Shown piece by piece: positions 24,248 through 33,414 of a DNA stretch of 64,000 bases. The notes beneath the pieces are model-generated. The model worked only from the letters and a program-made list of their open reading frames with translations, was not told the DNA's origin and did not search any database. The stretch is from positions 1 to 64,000 of the forward strand of contig CABJAM010000009.1 of NCBI GenBank assembly GCA_902363555.1, in the 5' to 3' direction. How positions within the stretch are numbered: the stretch's first letter is position 1; each line of letters begins with the position of its first letter. The position numbers and the translations under genes were made by a program. This stretch comes from Lachnospiraceae bacterium. GTDB lineage: Bacteria; Bacillota; Clostridia; Lachnospirales; Lachnospiraceae.

Positions 24248-25156
24248 ATGAAAAAGGTATTAAAGCGTTACTGGCCCTTTTATATAATGATGCTTCCGGG
24301 AATCGTCTATCTGTTCATAAATAATTATATTCCCATTGCTGGATTGATCATTGCATTTAAAAAGGTGAATTATTCGATCGGCGTTTTGAAAAGTCCATGG
24401 ATTGGGCTGAGTAATTTTGAATATCTGTTCAAGACGAAGGATGCCTGGATCATTACCCGAAATACGATCGGATATAATGTGGCTTTTATTATATTGGGAA
24501 CCATCCTGGCGGTGATTATTGCTATACTGCTCAATGATGTCCGCCGGATCGTACCAAAGAAGCTTTATCAGACATTGATCCTCGTGCCCTACCTGATTTC
24601 AACCGTCCTGGTAAGCTATCTGGTGTACGCATTTTTGGGAACGGAAGTGGGATTTATTAACAAGACCATTCTGGGCGCTTTGGGGGCCGATCCGATTTCC
24701 TGGTATACACAGCCTGGATACTGGCCGTTTATTCTCGTCATTGTTCAGCTATGGAAAACCGTAGGGCACTCCAGTATTATTTACTATGCTACGGTCGTAG
24801 GTATCGATCAGACATATTTTGAAGCAGCCGTTGTGGATGGCGCATCGAAGTGGCAGCAGATCCGCTTTATAACGCTGCCATCTCTGAAAACCACGGTCAT
24901 TACACTGACATTGCTCCATGTGGGCCGGATCTTTTATTCGGATTTCGGATTGTTTTACCAGGTGCCCATGAACAGCGGGATGCTTATGGACGTGACAAAT
25001 ACGATCGACACCTACGTTTACCGGGGCCTGATGACACTGAACGATGTGGGCCGGGCCTCGGCTGCCGGTTTCTATCAGTCCTGTGTAGGATTTGTTGTTG
25101 TATTGGGGGCAAATCTCATCGTCCGCAGGATGGATTCTGAAAGCGCACTATTCTAG
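24248..25156 (+). CDS. ABC transporter permease, LplB type
   Basis: A 302-residue protein with six predicted helices. It starts with RYWPFYIMMLPGIVYLFINNYIP, typical of LplB subunits, and has an EAA loop EAAVVDGASKWQQIRFITLP near residues 195-214. The start follows GGGGGG. It forms a pore with the next gene product and imports an oligosaccharide or glycoside delivered by the LplA-like protein. Confidence 0.9.
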   Translation: MKKVLKRYWPFYIMMLPGIVYLFINNYIPIAGLIIAFKKVNYSIGVLKSPWIGLSNFEYLFKTKDAWIITRNTIGYNVAFIILGTILAVIIAILLNDVRRIVPKKLYQTLILVPYLISTVLVSYLVYAFLGTEVGFINKTILGALGADPISWYTQPGYWPFILVIVQLWKTVGHSSIIYYATVVGIDQTYFEAAVVDGASKWQQIRFITLPSLKTTVITLTLLHVGRIFYSDFGLFYQVPMNSGMLMDVTNTIDTYVYRGLMTLNDVGRASAAGFYQSCVGFVVVLGANLIVRRMDSESALF

Positions 25157-25172
25157 GGGGAGGAAAGTAATC

Positions 25173-26057
25173 GTGGTTGATAATAATAAGATCTACCATT
25201 TTTTAATCAATTTGTTTTTGGCAGTATTGGCATTTTTTTGTATTATGCCATTTATACTGCTGATAACTTCTTCTTTTACCGAGGAATATACACTTGTGCG
25301 TGACGGATATTCCTTTTTTCCAAAGACCTTAAGTCTGGCGTCGTATCAATATATTTTCTCGGGATCTTCAAAGATTTTGAGGGGCTATGGTATGACAGTG
25401 ATCGTGACAGCGATTGGTACTTTGACAAATATTTTAATGACGACGCTGCTGGCTTATCCACTGGCCCAGCGTACGCTTCCCGGACGCAATGCGATATCTT
25501 TTTATGTATTTTTTACAATGTTGTTTAATGGTGGTATTGTTCCGCAGTATATGCTGTGGTCCAACTTCTTCCATATCAAAAATACAATATTTGCGCTCCT
25601 TGTGCCAAATTTATTGATGGGTGCGTTTTATATCATTATGATGCGATCCTATTTTACATCGAATATTCCTGAGGCTCTGGGGGAGGCCGCACGAATTGAC
25701 GGCGCCGGGGAATTTCGTATACTGTTTAAAATCGTCATGCCTATATCCAAGCCAATGGTAGCGACGCTGGGGCTTATGGCAGGCCTGGCCTACTGGAATG
25801 ACTGGATCAATGGACTGTACTATATTACTAATGAAAAAATGTTCACGATGCAGAATATTTTAAACCGTATGCTTCAGGATGCACAATTTCTGACAACCGG
25901 AGGCGCATTAAATGTGGGCGATCTGGTACGGAATACACCACTTAACGGCATTAAAATGGCCATTGCAGTGGTTGGCGTTATTCCTATATTGATTATTTAT
26001 CCCTTTATACAGAAATATCTTGTACAGGGAATCACAGTGGGGGCTGTGAAAGGATAA
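25173..26057 (+). CDS. ABC transporter permease, LplC type
   Basis: A 294-residue protein with six predicted helices. The EAA loop is ALGEAARIDGAGEFRILFKI and the C-terminus GITVGAVKG is characteristic. I use GTG at 25173 because GGGGGAGG lies just upstream and no ATG is suitably placed; an in-frame ATG at 25092 lies deep inside lplB. Sixteen bases follow the previous gene. Confidence 0.88.
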   Translation: MVDNNKIYHFLINLFLAVLAFFCIMPFILLITSSFTEEYTLVRDGYSFFPKTLSLASYQYIFSGSSKILRGYGMTVIVTAIGTLTNILMTTLLAYPLAQRTLPGRNAISFYVFFTMLFNGGIVPQYMLWSNFFHIKNTIFALLVPNLLMGAFYIIMMRSYFTSNIPEALGEAARIDGAGEFRILFKIVMPISKPMVATLGLMAGLAYWNDWINGLYYITNEKMFTMQNILNRMLQDAQFLTTGGALNVGDLVRNTPLNGIKMAIAVVGVIPILIIYPFIQKYLVQGITVGAVKG

Positions 26058-26068
26058 GGGCCATATGC

Positions 26069-26097
26069 GTAACTGTTCAGCCCCTCCGAACGGTTAC
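26069..26097 (+). repeat. Dispersed palindromic element, copy 2
   Basis: GTAACTGTTCAG and CCGAACGGTTAC form a hairpin like the one at 1844-1872. It lies between the permease and binding-protein genes, where it may act as an intercistronic mRNA structure. Confidence 0.7.
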
Positions 26098-26120
26098 AAA
26101 AATAGAGGAGGAGAAAAGAC

Positions 26121-27635
26121 ATGAAAAAAAGTTTAATGGTGTGGATACTTATATTGGCTATGGTTTTGTCGGCAGCGGCCTGCGGTTCCGGGAATTCCGG
26201 CTCCGGCGGAAAGGACACGACCGGTGAAAAATCAAGTGTTTCTGACGGCAAAATCACGACGATAAAAATGGCAGTACTGACCATGGGGGATACGTCGGAC
26301 GGTGATAAGATCGTAGAAAAAGCCAATGAGCTGCTGGCGTCCGATGGGCTTGCCATTGAAGTTCAGTTTATCAAGTTCAGTAACTGGAAGGAGCAGACCA
26401 ATCTGCTGGCCACTGGCGGCAAGGGTTCCATAGACATACTTCCAATCTGGGGCCAGCCTCTGGCAATCCAGGTGTCCAACGGCAGTCTGATGCCTATGGA
26501 TGAATTCTATGCCCAGTATGAAGCGCAGATGAAGGACTTATTTACAGAAGATCAGATGAAGGCGTGCTACTATGATGGGAAGCTTTATGGCATCCCTACG
26601 GAGCGCGATCTGGCAGCCAGCCATGGATTTGCCATGAGAAAAGATATTTTGGATGAGCTGGGATATACCACAGAGGATATAAAAGACTTTAACGACCTTG
26701 AAAAGGTGCTGCTGGAAGTAAAGGAGAAATATCCTGAAATGTACGCATTAGTTCCTCATAATGGTCCATCCATGTTTGGCGGCGGATGGGACTGGGATAC
26801 GCTTGGCACTGGGAATCTGGGTGTGCTGGCCAATTTGGCGCAGGACCCCACGGTCGTAAATATTTTTGCCGATGAAAACTTTTTACAGTTCTGCGAGATG
26901 ATTAAAAAGTGGAATGACGAAGGCCTGATCATGCCGGATGGTTTAAGTAATACAGAAATGGGTTCCACATTAGTCGCTGCCGGCAGAGGATTTGGATACT
27001 TTGCACCATTGAAGGCCGGATATGCGGAGCAGGAGTCGAATAAGATCGGCAAGGAAATGGTAACTGTCGAATTTTCTCCGGCAATGGCCACGACCAACAA
27101 TATTTCCAATCTGCTCTGGTGTATATCGTCCAATTCGGCAAATCCGGAGGAAGCTATGCGGCTGCTCGTGAAATTATATACAGACGCCGAGCTATCCAAC
27201 CTGCTGATCAATGGTATTGAAGGCGTGCACTATGTATATTCGGATGATTCTAAAAAACTTATTACTTATCCGGAAGGTCTCGATGGCGCTACAACGGCCT
27301 ACCTTTCCGCTGGATGGGCGTGGCCGAATCAGTATCTGACACCGCCGTGGGTGCCGAACCCTGTGGATATATGGGAGCAGTTGGATAAATTTAATTCCGA
27401 AGCGATTCCTTCCGTTGCCCTAGGTTTTATGCCAAATCTTGATGAAGTGGCGAATGAGGTGACCGCATGTACAAACGTTACGGATAAGTATATGGACGCA
27501 ATTACATCGGGAACGGTCGATGTACGCGAGACGGCACAAATAATGAATGCGGAGTTGGAAACTGCCGGTATTCAAAAGATCATTGAAGTAAAACAGGCGC
27601 AGCTTAACGAATGGCTGGCTGCCCAGGAAAAGTAA
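26121..27635 (+). CDS. Extracellular solute-binding lipoprotein, LplA type
   Basis: A 504-residue lipoprotein with lipobox SAAAC and a Gly/Ser linker. The length and motifs (YDGKLYGIPTERDLA, GFGYFAPLKAGY, a C-terminal DKYMDAITSGTVD) match LplA-type binding proteins. It delivers the sugar ligand to the LplB/LplC-type pore. The start follows GGAGGAG. The gene is preceded by a palindromic repeat and followed seven bases later by a MATE transporter gene. Confidence 0.9.
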   Translation: MKKSLMVWILILAMVLSAAACGSGNSGSGGKDTTGEKSSVSDGKITTIKMAVLTMGDTSDGDKIVEKANELLASDGLAIEVQFIKFSNWKEQTNLLATGGKGSIDILPIWGQPLAIQVSNGSLMPMDEFYAQYEAQMKDLFTEDQMKACYYDGKLYGIPTERDLAASHGFAMRKDILDELGYTTEDIKDFNDLEKVLLEVKEKYPEMYALVPHNGPSMFGGGWDWDTLGTGNLGVLANLAQDPTVVNIFADENFLQFCEMIKKWNDEGLIMPDGLSNTEMGSTLVAAGRGFGYFAPLKAGYAEQESNKIGKEMVTVEFSPAMATTNNISNLLWCISSNSANPEEAMRLLVKLYTDAELSNLLINGIEGVHYVYSDDSKKLITYPEGLDGATTAYLSAGWAWPNQYLTPPWVPNPVDIWEQLDKFNSEAIPSVALGFMPNLDEVANEVTACTNVTDKYMDAITSGTVDVRETAQIMNAELETAGIQKIIEVKQAQLNEWLAAQEK

Positions 27636-27642
27636 TCGGATT

Positions 27643-29004
27643 ATGAAAACGCGTAAAGTAAAAACGCGGAGTATGACACAGGGAAATATTATCGGTCAGA
27701 TCATCGGATTTTCCATTCCGCTGCTTATCGGAAATCTGTTCCAGCAGCTTTATAATATGGTCGATTCGGTCGTTGTCGGAAATTTTATCGGCAAGGAGGC
27801 GCTGGCAGCCGTGGGCTCCAGCTACGCTCTGATCGGTCTGGTCGTCGGCTTGTTTGTGGGGATTTCTACCGGGGCCAGTGTCGTTGTATCTCAATATTAT
27901 GGCGCCCGCGATGAAGAGAATATGCATAAAGCCGTACATACGGCCATGGCCGTGACATTTATCGGCGGTATCATCCTGATCCTGCTTGGCGTACTCCTGG
28001 CGAATCCTGTTTTAACGCTTATGGGTACACCCAAAGAGGTGATGGGTGAGGCGTCCACGTATTTGAGGATTTTCTTCCTGGGTTCCTTATTTGCCGCCAT
28101 CTATAATATGGGTTCAGGTATATTGCGGGGTGTGGGAGATTCCCGGCGGCCCTTGTATTACCTGTGTCTGTCAAGCGTTGTCAACATTGTTCTGGATCTG
28201 CTGTTTGTTGTAGTGTTTTCTATGGGGGTGGCCGGAGTGGCCTGGGCGACAATTATCGCTCAGGCGGTCTCGGCGGTATTTATCCTGCGGGCTATGATGG
28301 GCGATAAGGATATATATCGCCTTGAATTAAAAAAGATTCGTATTTATGGGGATGTTTTTCGGAAGATTATGGTTATGGGGGTACCCAGCGGAGTACAGGG
28401 TGTAATTATATCTCTGTCGAACGTGATCATTCAGGCCAGTATTAACGCCTTTGGAGCGGACGCCATGGCCGGATTCAGCTCTTATACTAAAATTGATGGA
28501 ATCATAATGATGGCGATTTCCAGCTTTGGTATGGCGGCCATGACCTTCACGGGGCAGAATATCGGAGCAAAGCTCTACGGGCGTGTAAAAAAGGGCGTCC
28601 GGCAGACGGTCCTGCTCAGCGAAGCCTATACGGTTGTGGCCGTAGCGGTGGTTCTGCTTTTTGGCCGGCCTCTTTTAGGAATATTTACCCGGGATCCGGC
28701 GGTCAATGCCTATGGCCTTGAGATGATGTACACGATCGCGCCGCTTTATGTGATGCTGACATTGTCCGAGGTGCTGTCCGGCGTTTTCCGGGGGGCAGGA
28801 AAATCTATCCTGTCCATGGTGATGCTTATTGTCAATATGGTCGGTGTCCGTCTTTTGTGGATCACCATCGCCGGAGCTATAGCACCGTCATTTCGGATGG
28901 TGATCATCGGTTTTGGAGTTTCCTGGTTTACGGCGGCATTGACGACCGGATGCTATGCATGGAAAGGAAAATGGCTGAACTCAGGCATTGCCGGGGAGAG
29001 TTGA
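27643..29004 (+). CDS. MATE-family efflux transporter
   Basis: A 453-residue membrane protein with twelve predicted helices and two MatE repeats; PLLIGNLFQQLYNMVDSVVVGNFIG is the characteristic N-terminal motif. Such carriers export cationic drugs or small organic compounds using H+ or Na+ gradients. It begins seven bases after the lplA-like stop codon but has only a weak ribosome binding site. ATG 27673 is an alternative start. In this setting it could expel toxic phenolic aglycones, but many Clostridia MATE proteins are unlinked to their neighbours. Confidence 0.88.
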   Translation: MKTRKVKTRSMTQGNIIGQIIGFSIPLLIGNLFQQLYNMVDSVVVGNFIGKEALAAVGSSYALIGLVVGLFVGISTGASVVVSQYYGARDEENMHKAVHTAMAVTFIGGIILILLGVLLANPVLTLMGTPKEVMGEASTYLRIFFLGSLFAAIYNMGSGILRGVGDSRRPLYYLCLSSVVNIVLDLLFVVVFSMGVAGVAWATIIAQAVSAVFILRAMMGDKDIYRLELKKIRIYGDVFRKIMVMGVPSGVQGVIISLSNVIIQASINAFGADAMAGFSSYTKIDGIIMMAISSFGMAAMTFTGQNIGAKLYGRVKKGVRQTVLLSEAYTVVAVAVVLLFGRPLLGIFTRDPAVNAYGLEMMYTIAPLYVMLTLSEVLSGVFRGAGKSILSMVMLIVNMVGVRLLWITIAGAIAPSFRMVIIGFGVSWFTAALTTGCYAWKGKWLNSGIAGES

Positions 29005-29017
29005 AAATTATTTTTGA

Positions 29018-29039
29018 GGGGGCGATGAAAATCGCCCCC
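29018..29039. other. Hairpin between convergent genes
   Basis: GGGGGCGAT and ATCGCCCCC enclose a GAAA tetraloop. The T-run is missing on both sides, so it is at best an imperfect bidirectional terminator for the MATE and helD genes. Confidence 0.55.
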
Positions 29040-31121
29040 TTATGTCAGCAGGCCGCTCATTTCCATATCCCCGATCATATACAGCTCATGGAGCGCCCGT
29101 GTGATCGCCACATAGAGCAGCTTGGCTTCCTTGCGGTTCATACCGTAGTGCTGATCGTCCGGTTTCCACAAAACGACAGCGTCAAATTCCAGCCCCTTTG
29201 TCAGTGTCACCGGCAGGACCATGACACCATTGTGAAATGCCTGAACGTCCTCGTTTTTCAGCTCAAGCATTTGTCGGACCTGGGCGGCCTCCGTATCGGT
29301 GCGGCAGACCACGGCGATGGTTTCGTGATGTTTATTTTTAAGCGTTCTGATCGTGTCTTTTAGCGTCTGCTCCAGCCGGGAAGCATCGGTGCGGATCTGA
29401 GCCACCTCAGGGCCGTGTCGGATGACCGGCTGGATCTTGTAGCTGCCCTGGGAAGCCTTTTCCAGTACCTTTCCGGCGCACTGGGAAATTTCAATAGTGT
29501 TCCGATAGCTCTTGGACAGCAGGCAGAAGCTGTCATTGTCGCTGTCGAAGATGGCTTCCTTCAGGCCATCCCAGTCATTCATACCGGTTTCATAGCGGAT
29601 GTTCTGGGAAACATCGCCCATGATCGTAAAGAAGCAGTCGGGAAGGAGCTGCTTGAGGACATAATAAATCATTTCGCCAAAATCCTGCGCTTCATCGATG
29701 ATGATCTGACTAAATTCATCCACATCCTTTTTCATAAGTATCCGCCGGTAAATGAGTGCGAGAGCGGCGGCATCGTAGATGTCGTAGTGGCCGGCGCGAA
29801 GTTCATCTATGTCCATCTGCTGCCGGTGGTCAACGTCGGGCGGTGTTTTTGGAATCTCTGCCAGTGAATCGTTTCCGGCCATCCAGTTGAGAAATTCTAT
29901 ATAAATTTGTGTTTCCGTCCATTTGAAGCGGTCTGAATTAAAGTACTTGCGATACTGAGCAACTTTTGCTTTGCGGGGATCCGGCTCATAATCGGAGCAC
30001 AGAAATTTTACCCGCGCGTTCAAGCGCTCATTGAGCAGCTTTTCAAACTGGAGCAGGGAAAGCTGAGGATTCAGGCGGCGGATCTCCCTCATATTTTCTT
30101 CTGTGAATATGGTGCGGCCTAAATCCTTGTCTGTAATATCGGTGAGCGCCAGGTGTTTTTCTTCCCACTGAGCAAGAAATTCCTCCAGCTTTTTGATAAA
30201 TGGCAGCTTGCTCCGGATGCTGGCATCCGCACAGTCAGGAATCAGCTTGAATTTTTTCTTCCAGGCCTTGCCCATGAGATAAGGAATAAATAAATCCATG
30301 CGCATCTGTTGTACGTGGTTGACGTCCAGTTCAGGCAGACCGCTGCTGATGTAGTTGAGCAGCATGTCGCTGCTGCCTACGATACAAAATTCCGATGGCC
30401 GGTAACGGTCCGCATAGTTATATAAAATATAGGAAATACGATGGAGCGCCACGGTAGTTTTACCGCTCCCGGCCACCCCCTGGACGATAATATTTTTAAA
30501 GGGGATATCCCGGATGATCTGGTTCTGCTCCTTCTGGATAGTGGCAATAATATCGCCAAGGACGGCTTCCTTATGCTGTGCCAGGTATTTGACCAGCAGA
30601 TCGTCATTGGCCGCGGAATCATCATCGTAATAGCCGTGAAGCTCAGGACCGTCAATATCGTAGGTCCTCTTTTTGTTCAAGCAGATTTCTATAGGTGTAC
30701 TTCCCGGCACATCATAGCTGCCATCGCCCAGCTCATTTTCATAATACACGCTGGTCACGGGGGCGCGCCAGTCCACGATGACGACTTCCGTCAGGTTGCG
30801 TGTGACCTCATTTTTTCCAATATAGCAGCTCTCTGTAAGGCCATAGGTTTTATCGTGGTAATCGATGCGGCCGAAGTAGGCCTTTTCCAGCGCGGCCCGG
30901 TTTTTGCGCAGGGAGTTGCGGGTGCCCTCCAAAATGCTCTGGCCGGCCAGTAATTGGCCGTAGGAATCACCCTCGCCCTTGCGGACATTCTGGAATAATG
31001 AAGTGACCTCCTGCTGGTAGTCATGCTCCTTTTGCTCATAAATGCGGATGTTGTCGCGGACGACATTCAGGCATTCGGAAAGATGCCGCTTTTCGGCGGC
31101 CATTTCGGTGTCAAGGTTCAT
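29040..31121 (-). CDS. helD: HelD-like RNA polymerase recycling ATPase (UvrD/Rep helicase fold)
   Basis: A 693-residue superfamily 1 helicase-like ATPase. The N-terminal about 90 residues are a coiled-coil arm (the part that enters the RNA polymerase secondary channel in HelD), followed by Walker A GVAGSGKTT (215-223), the Walker B region IIIDEAQDF, and C-terminal motifs LTKGLEFDAVV and LYVAITRA. HelD releases RNA polymerase from stalled or post-termination complexes. It is slightly shorter than Bacillus subtilis HelD. The ATG at 31121 follows GAGGGA on the minus strand; the frame is open further upstream to 31187 without a ribosome binding site. Monocistronic. Confidence 0.85.
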   Translation of the reverse strand: MNLDTEMAAEKRHLSECLNVVRDNIRIYEQKEHDYQQEVTSLFQNVRKGEGDSYGQLLAGQSILEGTRNSLRKNRAALEKAYFGRIDYHDKTYGLTESCYIGKNEVTRNLTEVVIVDWRAPVTSVYYENELGDGSYDVPGSTPIEICLNKKRTYDIDGPELHGYYDDDSAANDDLLVKYLAQHKEAVLGDIIATIQKEQNQIIRDIPFKNIIVQGVAGSGKTTVALHRISYILYNYADRYRPSEFCIVGSSDMLLNYISSGLPELDVNHVQQMRMDLFIPYLMGKAWKKKFKLIPDCADASIRSKLPFIKKLEEFLAQWEEKHLALTDITDKDLGRTIFTEENMREIRRLNPQLSLLQFEKLLNERLNARVKFLCSDYEPDPRKAKVAQYRKYFNSDRFKWTETQIYIEFLNWMAGNDSLAEIPKTPPDVDHRQQMDIDELRAGHYDIYDAAALALIYRRILMKKDVDEFSQIIIDEAQDFGEMIYYVLKQLLPDCFFTIMGDVSQNIRYETGMNDWDGLKEAIFDSDNDSFCLLSKSYRNTIEISQCAGKVLEKASQGSYKIQPVIRHGPEVAQIRTDASRLEQTLKDTIRTLKNKHHETIAVVCRTDTEAAQVRQMLELKNEDVQAFHNGVMVLPVTLTKGLEFDAVVLWKPDDQHYGMNRKEAKLLYVAITRALHELYMIGDMEMSGLLT

Positions 31122-31498
31122 AGTTGTTCCCTCACTTTTCTCAATATTTCTTTGTGGCTGTAATGCTATTGAAATTGAAGCGGGCACCGTTTCTCAAACG
31201 AACGGCACCCTCCAGTTTCAGGCTTATATAGTTATACCAGAAAAAATGAGAAAATGATAGACTTATAATTAAAAATATGTTAAGCTAGATAATGTAGTTT
31301 AAATAAAAATAGTTATCTGAATATTTCTTTAATGGTCTGGAAATTTGAACAAAATCCGCTAAATTTACACGAAATAATTCATAATAAATAGAGTTTAATA
31401 CTTACCATTGGAGTCTGCCCAAGGGGCGCTTATTGGCCGGATTTATACTCCGTTCCCAGTCACTCAGCGTAGTGTAACTATGATAAGCTTTATGATGT
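31122..31498. other. Divergent intergenic region between helD and the Rrf2 gene
   Basis: About 380 AT-rich bases that must hold the helD promoter. I see no gene, no long repeat and no strong hairpin; GGCACC occurs twice near 31180-31210. The right end carries the Rrf2 promoter listed separately. Confidence 0.5.
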
Positions 31499-31535
31499 TG
31501 TAACCATTGACTTTACATCTTGCGCATGCTATACT
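31499..31535 (+). promoter_or_regulatory. Rrf2 gene promoter with overlapping inverted-repeat operator
   Basis: TTGACT (31507-31512), 17 bases, then TATACT (31530-31535). The -35 box sits inside TGTAACCATTGACTTTACA (31499-31517), an inverted repeat TGTAA-N9-TTACA. A 17-of-19 identical copy covers the -35 box of the PNPOx gene at 32177-32195. This is probably the Rrf2 binding site. Confidence 0.75.
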
Positions 31536-31565
31536 GTGACCAAAGATTACTAAAGGGGTGGCGTT

Positions 31566-32012
31566 ATGCAGATTTCAAGCAGATTTACAATTGCAATTCA
31601 TATATTTGCGTGTATTGATACTTTCCAGGATACGTATAAATTAACGAGTGATTTTCTGGCATCGAGTATCAATGTGAATCCTGTAGTGATCCGGCGTCTG
31701 TTACAGCAGTTGAAAGCCGCGGGATTAATTAACGTAGCGCGAGGAAGCGGCGGTGCTTCGATTTCGAGGCCGATGGACGAGATTACGTTTCTTGATATAT
31801 ATGATGCAGTAGAATGTATAGAAAACGGAGAACTGTTTCATTTTCACGAAAATCCAAACCCGGATTGTCCTGTGGGCCGGAATATCCACAATGTGCTTGA
31901 TGAAAAGCTTTATCGTATTCAAAAGGCGATGGAGGACGAAATGAGCAGAATTACAATTGCAGATGTGATAAAGGATACAAGGAAATGTATATCCGGGAAC
32001 ACTAAGGCATAA
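31566..32012 (+). CDS. Rrf2-family transcriptional regulator
   Basis: A 148-residue winged-helix regulator. Residues 1-80 carry the Rrf2 HTH (TSDFLASSINVNPVVIRRLLQQLKAAGLI) and wing (VARGSGGASISRP). The three-Cys Fe-S cluster motif of IscR/NsrR is absent, as in YwnA-like members; Cys residues lie at 92 and 109. The start follows AAAGGGG. Its own promoter and that of the next transcription unit share an operator-like palindrome, so it probably represses itself and the two flavin/Fe-S genes downstream, perhaps in response to redox or electrophile stress. Confidence 0.88.
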   Translation: MQISSRFTIAIHIFACIDTFQDTYKLTSDFLASSINVNPVVIRRLLQQLKAAGLINVARGSGGASISRPMDEITFLDIYDAVECIENGELFHFHENPNPDCPVGRNIHNVLDEKLYRIQKAMEDEMSRITIADVIKDTRKCISGNTKA

Positions 32013-32016
32013 GGGC

Positions 32017-32053
32017 AAAGCCACACTTTCAAATTGAAGGCGTGGCTTTTTTT
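32017..32053 (+). terminator. Terminator of the Rrf2 gene
   Basis: AAGCCAC(A) and CGTGGCTT arms with an inner TTTCAAATTGAAG stem, followed by a long T-run. The GCGCGAAGC repeat begins immediately after it. Confidence 0.85.
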
Positions 32054-32146
32054 GCGCGAAGCAACGAGCCACAAAGGGGAGCTGGCTCACCTTTGCGGCG
32101 ACTGCCGCGACCCGGCGCCAGCCGGGGTGCGCGAAGCAACGAGCCA
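32054..32146 (+). repeat. Dispersed repeat, long form with two cores
   Basis: Two copies of GCGCGAAGCAACGAGCCA (32054-32071 and 32129-32146) bracket a GC-rich middle. Bases 32054-32117 match 43298-43361 at about 55 of 64 positions without gaps. Within the unit, AAAGGGGAG and CTCACCTTT are partly complementary. It follows directly on a terminator T-run. Confidence 0.75.
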
Positions 32147-32176
32147 CAAAAAGGAAAGGATTATTAAAAAGATGGA

Positions 32177-32239
32177 TGTAACTATTGACATTACAACGAA
32201 ACGATGCTATGATATCGATGTAACAATAAGAGTTACGTC
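32177..32239 (+). promoter_or_regulatory. Promoter and operator of the PNPOx-ferredoxin genes
   Basis: TTGACA (32185-32190), 17 bases, then TATGAT (32208-32213). TGTAACTATTGACATTACA (32177-32195) overlaps the -35 box and matches the site in the Rrf2 promoter. A second inverted repeat, GTAAC-N7-GTTAC near 32219-32235, lies around the start point. The 130-base leader to the coding region shows no other feature. Confidence 0.75.
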
Positions 32240-32370
32240 GTAAATGAAAGACGGCCGCTTTCGTTTTTACGCAAAAAAGGAAATATCGATTTGTCAGGGA
32301 GGCCATTTCAGACGATGCTGCCTGACAGAACACAAATAACAAAGTTTAATGAAAACTGGAGGTATCTATT

Positions 32371-32766
32371 ATGAAAAAGGTAATTGAGTTTTTAAACGAA
32401 AACCCTGTGCAGTATTTGGCTACAGTTGGCCGCGATGGAAAGGCAAAGTGCCGACCATTCATGTTTGCGGGAGAGATGGACGGCAGACTTTGGTTCTGCA
32501 CCAATAACCAAAAGGATGTTTATAAGGATATGCAGGATAATCCGGAGATTGAGGTATCGGTATCCAGCCCGTCTTACGCATGGATTCGCCTGCATGGCAC
32601 GGCTGTTTTTGAAAATAACAAGGCTGCTAAGGAAATGTGTATTGCAAATCCTATCGTGAAAGGCCAGTATCAGACTGCCGATAACCCAATTTTTGAAGTG
32701 TTTTATCTGGATGAGCCCCACGGTGTGATTGCTGACTTCTCAGGAAACCCTCCGTATGAATTTTGA
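32371..32766 (+). CDS. Pyridoxamine 5'-phosphate oxidase-family FMN-binding protein
   Basis: A 131-residue split-barrel protein (PNPOx-like fold). Family marks are YLATVGRDGKAKCRPFMFAGEMDGRLWFCTNN in the N-terminal half and FEVFYLDEPHGVIADFSG near the end. Short members bind FMN or F420 and act as reductases or flavin-binding proteins rather than true vitamin B6 oxidases. The start follows GGAGG. It is followed 31 bases later by a related protein fused to a ferredoxin, and both are likely controlled by the Rrf2 regulator. Confidence 0.85.
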   Translation: MKKVIEFLNENPVQYLATVGRDGKAKCRPFMFAGEMDGRLWFCTNNQKDVYKDMQDNPEIEVSVSSPSYAWIRLHGTAVFENNKAAKEMCIANPIVKGQYQTADNPIFEVFYLDEPHGVIADFSGNPPYEF

Positions 32767-32797
32767 GTAACTGGCGGTTAGAGAGGAGAGAAAGGAC

Positions 32798-33406
32798 ATG
32801 ACAGGGAATGATTATTTGAAGATGCTGGTCGAAGACATTCATTCCACTACGGTTGCCACCATTGGCACGGACGGACATCCGCAGACCCGTGTCATCGACA
32901 TGATGCTGTGGGATGAAAACGGTGTTTACTTTCTGACGGCAAAGGGCAAGGCGTTTTACGACCAGCTCATGGAGCAGGAGTATATTGCAGTTTCCGCGAC
33001 AAAGGACAAAAAGGCGATTTCTCTTCGCGGTAAAATAAAAAATATCGGATCCGAAAAGCTGGATGCGATTTTTGCAAAAAATATTTATATGCAGGAAATT
33101 TATCCCGGAGATACCCGCGGCGCACTGGAGGTATTTTGCATGTATGAGGCGGCAGGGGAGTATTTTGATATCAGCGACCCGGCTCATGTGGTGAGAGACG
33201 GCATTGCAATCGGTGCGGCCAGGGCGCATCCCGGTGGTTATTTTGTGGGAAATGACTGCATTGGCTGCAAGATGTGCGATTCAGTCTGTCCTCAAAAATG
33301 TATTGATATTTCCGGGCAAGTGGCTGTGATCGATCAAAACCATTGTCTACACTGCGGACGCTGTGCGGAAATCTGCCCCAGACAGGCGATTGTAAGGAGA
33401 AGATAA
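32798..33406 (+). CDS. PNPOx-like flavin domain fused to a 2[4Fe-4S] ferredoxin domain
   Basis: A 202-residue protein. Residues about 1-130 form an FMN-binding split barrel (STTVATIGTDGHPQTRVIDMML). Residues about 150-198 carry two CxxCxxCxxxC motifs (CIGCKMCDSVCP and CLHCGRCAEICP) for two [4Fe-4S] clusters. It could pass electrons between ferredoxin-type clusters and a flavin, with the preceding small flavoprotein as partner. The start follows GGAGAG. The physiological acceptor is unknown; detoxification of an electrophile is a plausible reading given the Rrf2 control. Confidence 0.85.
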   Translation: MTGNDYLKMLVEDIHSTTVATIGTDGHPQTRVIDMMLWDENGVYFLTAKGKAFYDQLMEQEYIAVSATKDKKAISLRGKIKNIGSEKLDAIFAKNIYMQEIYPGDTRGALEVFCMYEAAGEYFDISDPAHVVRDGIAIGAARAHPGGYFVGNDCIGCKMCDSVCPQKCIDISGQVAVIDQNHCLHCGRCAEICPRQAIVRRR

Positions 33407-33414
33407 TATAGCAT

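Noticed and set aside
29018..29039. Strong terminator between the MATE and helD genes
   Set aside because: The stem is good but neither strand has a T-run after it, so it is listed only as a hairpin.
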